Source: Mobilicoccus massiliensis (lineage in GTDB: Bacteria > Actinomycetota > Actinomycetes > Actinomycetales > Dermatophilaceae). From it: a stretch of DNA of 64,000 nucleotides. The stretch covers positions 1 through 64,000 of the forward strand of contig NZ_LN651327.1 of assembly GCF_000826525.2 (NCBI RefSeq), written 5' to 3'. Positions 26,324 to 34,254 of the stretch are shown piece after piece. Numbering within the stretch: position 1 is the stretch's first letter; the number at the start of each line of letters is the position of its first letter. A program made the position numbers and the translations under genes. The notes beneath the pieces were generated by a model, which saw nothing but the letters and a program-made list of their open reading frames with translations, was not told the DNA's origin and did not search any database.

Positions 26324-26518
26324 TCGGCGGCGACGCCGTCGGTGCAGGGCCCTGCCCTCACCCTGCCAGGGCGACGCTGCGGTGTCAGGACTCGGCACCA
26401 TCTCGTCGCCTCGTTCATCCGCCGGTCTCACCGCGCGGCAGGGCGACCGTCTCGTGTGCGGCCCTGCGCCGCTGATCGCTCCCAGCCTGAGGCGCGCATC
26501 GCGACGAAGACGAACGCC

Positions 26519-27052
26519 TCAGCTCCGCCGTCGTGGTCCGAGATCGTCGCGATCGGCGACGAGTTTGTCGAGCAGGGCGATGAGCGTCTTCTGTTCCTGG
26601 CGCGACAGCGCTCCGGCCCAGGCGATCTCGCGCTCGTGCTGAATGCGGAACGTTGCGGCGATCTCGTCGGTGCCGGCGGGTGTCAGGGAAAGCCGCACGG
26701 CGCGGCCGTCGTCGGGGTCGCGCTCGCGGTGCACGACGCCGTCGGCGACGAGCGGCCCGACGAGGTTCGACAGCGCGGCCCGGCTGAGCCCCGCGAGCTC
26801 GGCGGCCTTCTTCGCCTCGAGTGGCCCGGCGAGCCAGAGCACGTAGAGGATCCGGAACGCCGACCACGCACGCCCTCGTGGTCGGTGCACGCTCGCCTCG
26901 AGGTCGTAGGTGACGATCCCGGAGGCCCGGTTGAGCTTGAGGAGCAACTCGGTGGCCAGGACGTCCTGGTAGCCGTGTTCCTGGGCGAGGCGTTCGCGTG
27001 CCCGGGCGACGAACGACCAGAAGGTGGTCTCCTGCGCCGCTCGTCGATTCAT
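26519..27052 (-). CDS. MarR-family regulator of homogentisate catabolism
   Basis: A 177-residue winged-helix regulator. The helix-turn-helix region reads KKAAELAGLSRAALSNLVGP, then the wing VVHRERDPDDGRAVRLSLTP. ATG 27052 is chosen because AGGGGGT lies about 9 bases upstream; an ATG at 27106 would place the start inside the promoter. It is divergent from the homogentisate dioxygenase gene, with an 18-bp palindrome between, so it most likely represses both until an aromatic ligand binds. Confidence 0.88.
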   Translation of the reverse strand: MNRRAAQETTFWSFVARARERLAQEHGYQDVLATELLLKLNRASGIVTYDLEASVHRPRGRAWSAFRILYVLWLAGPLEAKKAAELAGLSRAALSNLVGPLVADGVVHRERDPDDGRAVRLSLTPAGTDEIAATFRIQHEREIAWAGALSRQEQKTLIALLDKLVADRDDLGPRRRS

Positions 27053-27098
27053 CGGATTACCCCCTGGTCTCTCGCCGTCGTCCTCGCTATGGTTCCGA

Positions 27099-27116
27099 TA
27101 GTACATCTGTGAACTA
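27099..27116. promoter_or_regulatory. MarR operator between regulator and homogentisate dioxygenase
   Basis: TAGTACATCTGTGAACTA has TAGT/ACTA outer arms and CA/TG inner arms, the size and symmetry of MarR sites. It lies 20 bases before the dioxygenase ATG and 47 bases before the regulator ATG. Confidence 0.65.
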
Positions 27117-27135
27117 ATACGGCGAGAGGGCCGAC

Positions 27136-28392
27136 ATGGCGTACTACCGCAACATCGGGCACGTGCCGCCGAAGCGGCACACGCAGCACCGCGACCCCGA
27201 GGGCAACCTCTACTACGAGGAGTTGATGGGCGAGGAGGGCTTCTCCTCCGACTCGTCGCTGCTCTACCACCGCGGCATCCCGTCGGCCGTGGTCGACTAC
27301 CGCGAGTGGGAGGTCGGCGACATGTCGCTGACGCCGAACCACCCGCTCAAGCCACTCCACTTCAAGCTGCACGACCTGTTCCCGGCCGGCTCCGAGAAGG
27401 GTGTCGACGCCGTACGTGGTCGCCGGCTCGTGCTCGGCAACGCCGACGTGCGGCTCACCTACGTGGCCGCGGATCAAAGGAGCCCCTGGTACCGCAACGC
27501 CATCGGCGACGAACTCGTCTACGTCGAGCGCGGGAACGCCCGGCTCGAGACGGTGTTCGGCGCCTTCGAGGTCCGCGAGGGCCACTACGCCGTCATCCCG
27601 CGGGCGACGACGCACCGCTGGATCCCGGTCGTCGAGGGTGACGAGGGCTACGTCGAGCCGCTGCGCCTGTACTTCGTCGAGGCGAACAGCCACGTCACGC
27701 CGCCGAAGCGCTACCTGAGCAAGTACGGCCAGCTCCTCGAACACAGCCCGTTCTGCGAGCGTGACTACGTCGTGCCGACCGAGCCGCTGCTCGCCGAGGA
27801 CGTCGGGGAGGACCCGGCCGCGCCGACGGAGGTGTACGTCAAGCACCGCGGTCACGGCTCCGGCGGCGTGGGCGGCACGGTCCACGTCCAGGCGCACCAC
27901 CCGCTCGACGTCGTCGGGTGGGACGGCTGCCTCTACCCGTTCCTCATGCACATCGACGACTACGAGCCGCTCACCGGCCGGGTGCACCAGCCCCCGCCCA
28001 CGCACCAGGTGTGGGAGGGGCACAACTTCGTCGTCTGCAACTTCGTGCCCCGCAAGGTCGACTACCACCCGCTGTCGATCCCGGTGCCCTACTACCACTC
28101 CAACGTCGACTCCGACGAGGTCATGTTCTACACGGCCGGCGACTACGAGGCCCGCAAGGGCAGCGGTATCGGGCGCGGCTCGATCTCGCTGCACCCGGGC
28201 GGCCACGCCCACGGCCCACAGCCGGGGGCGATGGAGGCGAGCCTCGGCGCCGAGTACTTCGACGAGACGGCGGTCATGGTCGACACGTTCCGGCCCCTGG
28301 ACCTGGGGGAGGGCGCGTTCGCCTCCGACGACGGGGTCTACCCGTGGTCGTGGGTCGGCGGTCCCGCCGATGCGAAGGGTGAGGGCGCATGA
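27136..28392 (+). CDS. hmgA: Homogentisate 1,2-dioxygenase
   Basis: A 418-residue, cupin-fold, Fe(II)-dependent ring-cleavage enzyme that converts homogentisate to maleylacetoacetate. It starts MAYYRNIGHVPPKRHTQHRD and carries FEVREGHYAVIPRATTHRW in the N-terminal cupin. The metal-binding region YYHSNVDSDEVMFY (about residue 320) holds the His and Glu ligands, and LHPGGHAHGP (about 352) the second His. GAGAGGG precedes ATG 27136. Its stop overlaps the start of the next gene (ATGA). The genes for the next two steps, maleylacetoacetate isomerase and fumarylacetoacetase, are not in the window. Confidence 0.93.
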   Translation: MAYYRNIGHVPPKRHTQHRDPEGNLYYEELMGEEGFSSDSSLLYHRGIPSAVVDYREWEVGDMSLTPNHPLKPLHFKLHDLFPAGSEKGVDAVRGRRLVLGNADVRLTYVAADQRSPWYRNAIGDELVYVERGNARLETVFGAFEVREGHYAVIPRATTHRWIPVVEGDEGYVEPLRLYFVEANSHVTPPKRYLSKYGQLLEHSPFCERDYVVPTEPLLAEDVGEDPAAPTEVYVKHRGHGSGGVGGTVHVQAHHPLDVVGWDGCLYPFLMHIDDYEPLTGRVHQPPPTHQVWEGHNFVVCNFVPRKVDYHPLSIPVPYYHSNVDSDEVMFYTAGDYEARKGSGIGRGSISLHPGGHAHGPQPGAMEASLGAEYFDETAVMVDTFRPLDLGEGAFASDDGVYPWSWVGGPADAKGEGA

Positions 28393-29273
28393 CGGCGATC
28401 CCGGAGCTGTTCCGCGGCCTGTGCGACGACGCCGCGATCTTCCCGCCCGGCAACAAGCCGCTCGATCGCGCCGTCCCCGACCACCGCACGCACGTGCGCA
28501 GCGCCCACGGCGCGCTCGTCGGGCCGTTCGTGCTCGGTGCGGTGAAGCTCATCGAGCTGCCTCCGCTCATGCAGGGCATGGCGCAGCGATCGTTCGAGCT
28601 GTCGGTGACGGTGCCGGCGCCCGATGGAGTGCAGGCGGTCGTCACGACGGTCGCGCTGCTGCCGCCCGCGGTACTGCGCGCCCTGGAGGTGGCGGTGCCG
28701 CAGGACATGGCCGCCGCGGAGGTCGTCCCTGCTCTCGACACCGCGCTCGCCGGCATGGACGTCGCCGGGGGCGGGCTCGACGTCTACGTCGAGGTGCCCC
28801 GTGACGGCCGGCGCCGGGAACTCCTGGCCCGGCTCGCGGAATCGCCGTACCGCGCCAAGTTCCGCACCGGCGGCGTGGAGGCGCATCTCTATCCCGACGA
28901 GGCCGAGCTGGCCGAGGCGATCGTCGCGTGTGTTCGGGCGGGACTGCCGTTCAAGGCGACGGCCGGCCTGCACCACGCAGTGCGCAACACCGATCCGGAG
29001 ACCGGCTTCGAACAACACGGCGTCGTCAACATGCTCGTCGCGACGGCCGCCGCTCGCTCCGGTGCCGAGGCGGACGAGGTGGCGCAGATCCTCGCCGAGC
29101 GCGACGGCGCCTCCCTCGCGGAGCGACTTCGTTCGCTGGACGCGGAGGCGGCCCGCGGGGTGCGCGAATCGTTCCGCTCGTACGGCACGTGCAGCATCTC
29201 CGAACCGCTCGAAGAGCTCACCGAACTCGGTCTCCTGAACCGCGACACGGCGACGCGAGAGAAGGGTGCGTGA
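28389..29273 (+). CDS. Conserved unknown protein of the homogentisate operon
   Basis: A 294-residue soluble protein, translationally coupled to homogentisate dioxygenase. It opens IPELFRGLCDDAAIFPPGNK. The C-terminal half has motifs that look catalytic: YRAKFRTGGVEAHLYPDEAE, LPFKATAGLHHAVRNTDPE and FEQHGVVNMLVATAAA. I recall this as an uncharacterised family often found next to homogentisate or fumarylacetoacetate genes in actinobacteria. The GG, KATAGLHH and HG motifs could form an active site on a beta/alpha barrel, but that is inference. No known isomerase or hydrolase motif is seen. Confidence 0.8.
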   Translation: MTAIPELFRGLCDDAAIFPPGNKPLDRAVPDHRTHVRSAHGALVGPFVLGAVKLIELPPLMQGMAQRSFELSVTVPAPDGVQAVVTTVALLPPAVLRALEVAVPQDMAAAEVVPALDTALAGMDVAGGGLDVYVEVPRDGRRRELLARLAESPYRAKFRTGGVEAHLYPDEAELAEAIVACVRAGLPFKATAGLHHAVRNTDPETGFEQHGVVNMLVATAAARSGAEADEVAQILAERDGASLAERLRSLDAEAARGVRESFRSYGTCSISEPLEELTELGLLNRDTATREKGA

Positions 29274-29359
29274 CCAGCGTGCACCCCACCGGCGGGGACT
29301 CGCTCGCCGATCTGCCCGGCGGTGTGTCACGCCGGCGCACCTACGACTCCCGGGGTTGA
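29270..29359 (+). pseudogene. Possible truncated third gene of the homogentisate operon
   Basis: GTG 29270 overlaps the stop of the previous gene (GTGA) and reads 29 codons (VTSVHPTGGDSLADLPGGVS ...) to a stop at 29357-29359. The coupled start implies that a real gene once began here. The position is where fumarylacetoacetase is often found, and LADLPGGV is loosely like its N-terminal LPYGVF, but this is weak. Confidence 0.25.
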
Positions 29360-29491
29360 CCGACGGTCTCACGCGATTGACGAACGGCGCGGGTCCGGAG
29401 GCGTGAGGGCGTCGCCTGAGGCACATCGCAGTTCCAGGGGGCGGGTGCGAACCGGCGGCCGTGCCCAGGTCGTCGTGCTGTCGCCGCGTGG

Positions 29492-30196
29492 TCAGGCAGC
29501 GTCGTGGAAGACCAGCCCGAGTGTGTACCGCCGGCCCGACCGGATCGTGGAGACGCCGTGCCGGATCGGTGCGGCCGACCAGCTGCGCCGGGAGGGCACG
29601 GGGCGCTCGCGCGTGGTGAACACGTAGCCGTGGCAGTGGGGCAGGAGCGTGGCGGTTCCTCGGGCCTGGGCTCGCGGCCGTTGCTCCACCAGCAAGAACT
29701 CGCCGCCGGTGTGGTCGACGCCGGGCGTGCTGAGGTTGATGACGACCTGCAGGGGAAAGACGAGGTCACCGTAGAGGTCACGGTGCAGCGCGTTCCAGTC
29801 CCCGGCCTCATACCGCAACAGGATGGCGGTGGACTTGGTCTGTCCCGCGGCGTGGCACATCTCCAGCCACTCCTCGAGGGTGTCGGGCCACAGCGGTTCG
29901 CGGCCGAGGCGGGTCCACCAGTCCCGGGCGATGGGCAGGAGGCGTGGGTACAGCGCGCGCTTGAGCTCCGCCACGGTCGCGGGCAGGGGCTCGGCGAAGT
30001 AGCGGTACTCACCCGACCCGAAGCGGTGCCGGGACATGTCGACTGCGCTGCGGAACAACTCGTCGCGGTCGTAGAGGCCCCGCAGGTCCGCGGCCTCGGC
30101 GGGTTCGATGAGCTGCGGGAGCAGCGCCCCGCCATAGCGATCCAGCTCCTCGGCGACCGCCGACCAGTCGCAGTCGGCCACGCGGTCTCGTGTCAT
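29492..30196 (-). CDS. 2-oxoglutarate/Fe(II)-dependent oxygenase-like protein
   Basis: A 234-residue protein of the 2OG-Fe(II) oxygenase superfamily. The iron motif HxD is seen as WNALHRDLYGDLVFPLQVVI (about residue 137). The distal His and 2OG-binding Arg are probably in APIRHGVSTIRSGRRYTLGL near the C-terminus. Between them, GGEFLLVEQRPRAQ is a conserved strand of the family. ATG 30196 follows GGAGGGG. It resembles proteins annotated as prolyl 4-hydroxylase-like, but the substrate is unknown. Confidence 0.8.
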   Translation of the reverse strand: MTRDRVADCDWSAVAEELDRYGGALLPQLIEPAEAADLRGLYDRDELFRSAVDMSRHRFGSGEYRYFAEPLPATVAELKRALYPRLLPIARDWWTRLGREPLWPDTLEEWLEMCHAAGQTKSTAILLRYEAGDWNALHRDLYGDLVFPLQVVINLSTPGVDHTGGEFLLVEQRPRAQARGTATLLPHCHGYVFTTRERPVPSRRSWSAAPIRHGVSTIRSGRRYTLGLVFHDAA

Positions 30197-30317
30197 CACC
30201 CTGACCCCTCCGTCGCAGGAAGCGTGTGACATTCCTCCATGACCCCATCGTCACTCGGTGAGGCCGGGGTGGCCAGGTGGTCGTCTCAGCCGTCGTCGTG
30301 GCACTCCACCACCCACC

Positions 30318-30559
30318 GTGCGGTTTCCCGCCGGGCACTTCCATACCCCCGAGGAATTGGAGGAGGAAATGGTCGAGACGGGACTGCTCGACGTCCGTGT
30401 CGTAGGCCTGGAAGGACCTGCGGGTCTCGCGCTCGAGACGACTCGCGACATCGCTCCGAGGGATTCGCTGCCGCGGCCCGCCTGGCAGCCACCTTCGAAG
30501 CGGCGCCCATGGTCAGGAATTTCAGCTGTCACCTGCTGGGCAGCGGTCGGGTCTGGTGA
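30318..30559 (+). pseudogene. Relic: C-terminus of a SAM methyltransferase
   Basis: The frame at about 30318-30440 reads FPAGHFHTPEELEEEMVETG then LLDVRVVGLEGPAGLALETT. After a frame change near 30445-30465 it continues FAAAARLAATFEAAPMVRNF then SCHLLGSGRVW to TGA 30559. Together these match the last ~80 residues of class I methyltransferases (FHxPEEL...GL.DV.V.GVEGP...LL..GR). No N-terminal SAM-binding domain is present. Confidence 0.6.
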
Positions 30560-30654
30560 TCATCCGGCCACTTACACCGTTAGAGCGACAGACCCTCACC
30601 TGCCCAACCGTGCACGGGTTCCACAGGAGATCGACAACTTCTGGTGGCGCGGGT

Positions 30655-30860
30655 CTATGGCTGTGCCGTGTGGCCTCCGGCAGGGATGAGGCCCATACGG
30701 GTCGCCAGTTGCGGGACGAGGGTGTTCAGGATCGCCGGTGGCGGCGTGCGCGTGACGGCGCTCAGGGTGAACCGCATGGGTGACGGCGCAGGGGTGAGGC
30801 TCTCCTCCGGTGTGCGGTAGAGCTGCGCGATGCACCTGGCCAGGAGGGTTGGTTGGCCGC
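30655..30860 (-). pseudogene. Possible decayed gene end, family unrecognised
   Basis: The minus-strand frame reads SSGQPTLLARCIAQLYRTPE, SLTPAPSPMRFTLSAV and LNTLVPQLATRMGLIPAGG to a stop at 30655. The composition is more protein-like than its surroundings, but the upstream part of the same frame is low-complexity. It may be the tail of a lost gene; I cannot name it. Confidence 0.3.
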
Positions 30861-31197
30861 TGCTGCGGGCGGTGAGAACGGCGACCTCGCCGCGCACAAC
30901 CGCCTCCTGGCGAACGACCCCGCGCCGGGGCCGAGCCGCCGCGCGGCCTTCGCCGCGGATCAGATCGCCGAAGGGGGAGCCTCGGCGGTCGGCATGCTCG
31001 TCGGCGGAGCGATCATCGGGTGGGCCGGTGTCCCGGCCACGTTGAGTGGTGCCGGGCTGCTGGTCATCCCGGTCACTCTGACCACGATCGGTCTCCGCCC
31101 GGTGGTCGGACGGGGGGCGTCGCGAGACTCGTTGAGCCTCGTCTCGCCGGTCCTTGCCGCGGCCGGGCGTGAGCCGTCGAAGCAGCATCGACGGTGA
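30853..31197 (+). pseudogene. Relic: C-terminal part of an MFS-like transporter
   Basis: The frame reads RRAAFAADQIAEGGASAVGM, LVGGAIIGWAGVPATLSGAG and LLVIPVTLTTIGLRPVVG: two hydrophobic helices separated by a short loop, like the last helices of a major-facilitator drug exporter. Only about 100 residues remain, with no credible start. A relic rather than a gene. Confidence 0.45.
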
Positions 31198-31203
31198 GGA
31201 ACA

Positions 31204-31503
31204 TCAGCTGATATCTGCCGGACAGCGACCGTGCGGGCCGCGATCGAGCAGGTGGGTCAGCTCTTGGTGAAGACGCGACCTCAGCCCCGTTCCGTCGCCT
31301 CGATCCAGTTCGAGAACTTGCAGGCGAGGTGCCACTCGTGACCGGGGATCGTCGGTCCGGGGGACCGGAAACTCGACGTTCAGTCGTGCGTGGAAGCCGT
31401 CGCCGAGGTCCCAGAATTGGTGGCGGACTCCGCCGACGTGGGTGCAGCGCGCATGTTGATCCGCCAGGCTGGGACGGAGGAGAAGCCACGGAGAACCCGC
31501 CAC
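31204..31503 (-). CDS. Hypothetical protein, doubtful
   Basis: A 99-codon frame from GTG 31503. The middle reads GVRHQFWDLGDGFHARLNVE then FPVPRTDDPRSRVAPRLQVL with fairly GC-rich third positions, so it may be coding. There is no recognised family and no clear ribosome-binding site. Its start lies next to the ribosome-binding site of the divergent gene at 31521. Confidence 0.35.
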   Translation of the reverse strand: MAGSPWLLLRPSLADQHARCTHVGGVRHQFWDLGDGFHARLNVEFPVPRTDDPRSRVAPRLQVLELDRGDGTGLRSRLHQELTHLLDRGPHGRCPADIS

Positions 31504-31520
31504 CCCGAAGGGAGCCCGTC

Positions 31521-32081
31521 ATGCGCATCCGCCGCTCACAGGGAGCCGATCGCACCGCACCTTCTGCCTCGGCGAGGTGCACGACGGCGGAGGCGCTGGA
31601 TCGGTTCGACTCCCTGCCCGCGGTCACGATTCCCGAGATGCGGGGGTCGTGGCGCGGCGCCGGCTACCCCACGGGTCACCGATTCGACGGACTGCTGGAA
31701 CGCGCGGGATGGCACGGCAAGCGGTTCGATGACGCCGACGACGCCGAGGCCCTCGTGATGGACGGCAGGAACGGGACGTATGCGCTCGACCCGCGGTTCG
31801 TCCCCATGGGTCTGGTGCTGCGCATCGCTCCGCTCGCCAAGAACCCCCTGGCGGCACGCGTGCTTCGAGGCATCCTCCCCCTGCTGCGCACACCCCGCCC
31901 CACGGCACGACTGCGCATGACCGAGCACCGGGGCGTGGCGACGGCGACCATGACGTACGACACCCAGCCGATCGATGATCACTTTCGCCGGATCGACGAC
32001 GACACGCTCCTCGGCGTCATGGACATGCGCGGGATGACGCAACCCTTCTTCTTCGTCCTCCGCCGATCGAATCCGGGGTGA
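31521..32081 (+). CDS. GXWXG / DUF4334 domain protein
   Basis: A 186-residue protein. The GXWXG domain is visible as AEALDRFDSLPAVTIPEMRG then SWRGAGYPTGHRFDGLLERA. The following DUF4334 part has DTQPIDDHFRRIDDDTLLGV then MDMRGMTQPFFFVLRR. The family may bind small hydrophobic ligands, but its role is not established. GAAGGGAG precedes ATG 31521. It is convergent with the chemoreceptor gene 10 bases later. Confidence 0.82.
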   Translation: MRIRRSQGADRTAPSASARCTTAEALDRFDSLPAVTIPEMRGSWRGAGYPTGHRFDGLLERAGWHGKRFDDADDAEALVMDGRNGTYALDPRFVPMGLVLRIAPLAKNPLAARVLRGILPLLRTPRPTARLRMTEHRGVATATMTYDTQPIDDHFRRIDDDTLLGVMDMRGMTQPFFFVLRRSNPG

Positions 32082-32090
32082 CGAACCGGG

Positions 32091-34001
32091 TCACGCGTCG
32101 ATACGGAACCGGCTGAGGACCTGCTCGACCTCTTCGCTGATGCGGTCCGCGTTGAGCGTCGCAGCCGCTGCCGCTGCCGACGTCTCGGCGGCGGCCTGTG
32201 AGGACGCGAGCAGTTCGTTCGAGCTCTGCGAGATCGAGTCCACGCCGGCCGAGGCATCGCTGACGTTGCGCGTGATCTCGGCGGTGGTAGCGGACTGCTC
32301 CTCGACGGCCGACGCGATCGTCGTCTGGTGGGCGTTGACCTGGCTGATGACCTGCCGGATGCCCTCGATGGCGAGAACGGCGGTCTCGGCCTCCTGCTGG
32401 ATCCTCGCCACCTGACCGGAGATGTCCTCGGTCGCAGAGCCCGTCTGCTCGGCGAGCTCCTTGACCTCGCCGGCGACGACCGCGAACCCCTTGCCCGCCT
32501 CACCCGCGCGAGCCGCCTCGATCGTGGCGTTGAGCGCCAGCAGGTTGGTCTGCTCGGCGATGCTCGAGATGAGCTTGACGACGGTGCCGATCTCCTCCGA
32601 GCTCTCTCCCAGACATGCGACCTGCGAGTTCGTCGACTCGGTCTGCGCCACCGCCTGGCCGCCGACGCTCGCGGCCTCCGACGCACTGGTGGCGATCTCG
32701 CGGATCGAGGCCGTCATCTCCTCCGAGCCGGAGGCGACGACCGTGATGTTGTCGGAGACCTCGGCGGCCCGCGACTGCACGACCTGGGCGCGCTTCAACA
32801 GCTCCTCGACCCTCTCGCCGCTGGTCGTGGCCGCCTTACGGCCGGACGCGACGGCCTCACGCAGCCGCCGAGAGGCGTCGCGCACATGGCCGAGTGCCTC
32901 GCTGATCTGGTCGAGCGTGACGTTGAGCCGGCGCGCGAGACCCTGCACGGTCGAGTCGCCGGTCATGGGGGCACGCACCGAGAAGTCACCCTCGCCCACC
33001 TGGTCGAGCACGTCGCTGATCTGCTGGATCGGCCGGGTGACGGAGGCGGCGATGAGGCGGGACACGACCACGGCCGCGATCAGGCCCAGAAGGAGGACGA
33101 CGAGGCCGACGATGAGGCCCAGGCGCTGACCCTCGGCCTTGACGGTGGCCAGTGCGGAGGTGTCCTTGGCGAGGATCAGCACCGCGACCGGGGTGCCGTC
33201 GGCACTGGCGATGGGCTGGTACATGACGTGCGTGGGCACTCCGTCGACCGTCTCGTCGAGATGCTCCGCGTTGCCCTTCATGGCCTCGGCGACGGCCGCG
33301 TCGTCGACCTTGAGCGACGGCGGCCGTGCCGAGGCGATGGCCTCGGCGGGGGCATCCTTGGCCGCGCCCTGCGGCGGGCCGTACAGCGCCACGGGCGACT
33401 TCATCTGAGCGGTGAGGCGCTTGACGAACCCTTCGCCGAGGTTGAGGCCGAACTCGACGGTGCCGATGTGCTTGCCCGCCTCGGTGACCGGTGCGACGGC
33501 CCGAACGCCGAGGCCGGCCACGCCACCCTCGGTGCCGCCGACGAGCTTCTTCGACTGGTTGTCCTCGACGACGATCTTGCGGAAGCCCGACAGGTCGTCT
33601 CCGAACTTCTCCGGCTTGTGCACGCGCAGGAACGAGTGCGCATCAGGAGTGTGGTACTGCATCTGAGAGACGCCGAACTCCTTCTTGAGACGCGCGAACC
33701 CGGGAGCCGAGATCTTCAGCAGCGCCTCACGGTCACCCTTGGCGAAGGCCGCACGAGCGGCCGCGTTCTCACTCGCCTGCAACGCCAGCATCGAGGCGGT
33801 CTCGCTCTGGGTCTCGAGATCCTGGGTCACCCACGACTGGAGCATCGCGCTGATCTCCGCCTCCGCCTCCTCGGTGACACGCTCCGCGACGGCCGAACTC
33901 GTGACAAGACCCGCGACGACACTGGCCACGACGAGCGCCACCGACAACGCCATGATCTTGATGAGGACTCCTTGGCGGAGCCAGGTGGGTGCTGCGGGCA
34001 T
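32091..34001 (-). CDS. Methyl-accepting chemotaxis protein 3 (Cache-type sensor)
   Basis: A 636-residue chemoreceptor. TM1 is at about residues 13-35 ([20 protein letters not shown]). The large outer domain (about 36-280) contains [20 protein letters not shown] and [19 protein letters not shown], typical of double-Cache sensors. TM2 ([20 protein letters not shown]) is near 295-315. HAMP and the signalling hairpin ([20 protein letters not shown]) follow. This receptor is of a different subtype from receptors 1 and 2 ([20 protein letters not shown]). It is divergent from the ThrE-type exporter. Confidence 0.93.
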   Translation of the reverse strand: MPAAPTWLRQGVLIKIMALSVALVVASVVAGLVTSSAVAERVTEEAEAEISAMLQSWVTQDLETQSETASMLALQASENAAARAAFAKGDREALLKISAPGFARLKKEFGVSQMQYHTPDAHSFLRVHKPEKFGDDLSGFRKIVVEDNQSKKLVGGTEGGVAGLGVRAVAPVTEAGKHIGTVEFGLNLGEGFVKRLTAQMKSPVALYGPPQGAAKDAPAEAIASARPPSLKVDDAAVAEAMKGNAEHLDETVDGVPTHVMYQPIASADGTPVAVLILAKDTSALATVKAEGQRLGLIVGLVVLLLGLIAAVVVSRLIAASVTRPIQQISDVLDQVGEGDFSVRAPMTGDSTVQGLARRLNVTLDQISEALGHVRDASRRLREAVASGRKAATTSGERVEELLKRAQVVQSRAAEVSDNITVVASGSEEMTASIREIATSASEAASVGGQAVAQTESTNSQVACLGESSEEIGTVVKLISSIAEQTNLLALNATIEAARAGEAGKGFAVVAGEVKELAEQTGSATEDISGQVARIQQEAETAVLAIEGIRQVISQVNAHQTTIASAVEEQSATTAEITRNVSDASAGVDSISQSSNELLASSQAAAETSAAAAAATLNADRISEEVEQVLSRFRIDA

Positions 34002-34043
34002 GGTTCAGTCCTAGTTGTCGAAGTGAATCTCGGCTGCGTCATC

Positions 34044-34062
34044 GACACCGGATGCCGGTGTC
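34044..34062. promoter_or_regulatory. Palindrome between chemoreceptor 3 and the ThrE-type gene
   Basis: GACACCGG-ATG-CCGGTGTC, 8-bp perfect arms, 43 bases upstream of the chemoreceptor ATG. It could be an operator, or a hairpin in the chemoreceptor leader. Confidence 0.45.
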
Positions 34063-34254
34063 TGAACGAACCGGCCTGCTGTGCTCGATAAACCGATCGC
34101 CTCGACGGCCTGCAGCTCAGCCCTGCTCAGGGGTACGTCCCGCGTCGACTCCCGCCGGGTCGCGGTCGTACCGTGCCGGGGGCGAGCAGTCGCCACTGCA
34201 CGCACTGCGACCAGCACATTCACTCGACCGGATTCATCCATGAGGGATTCACCC

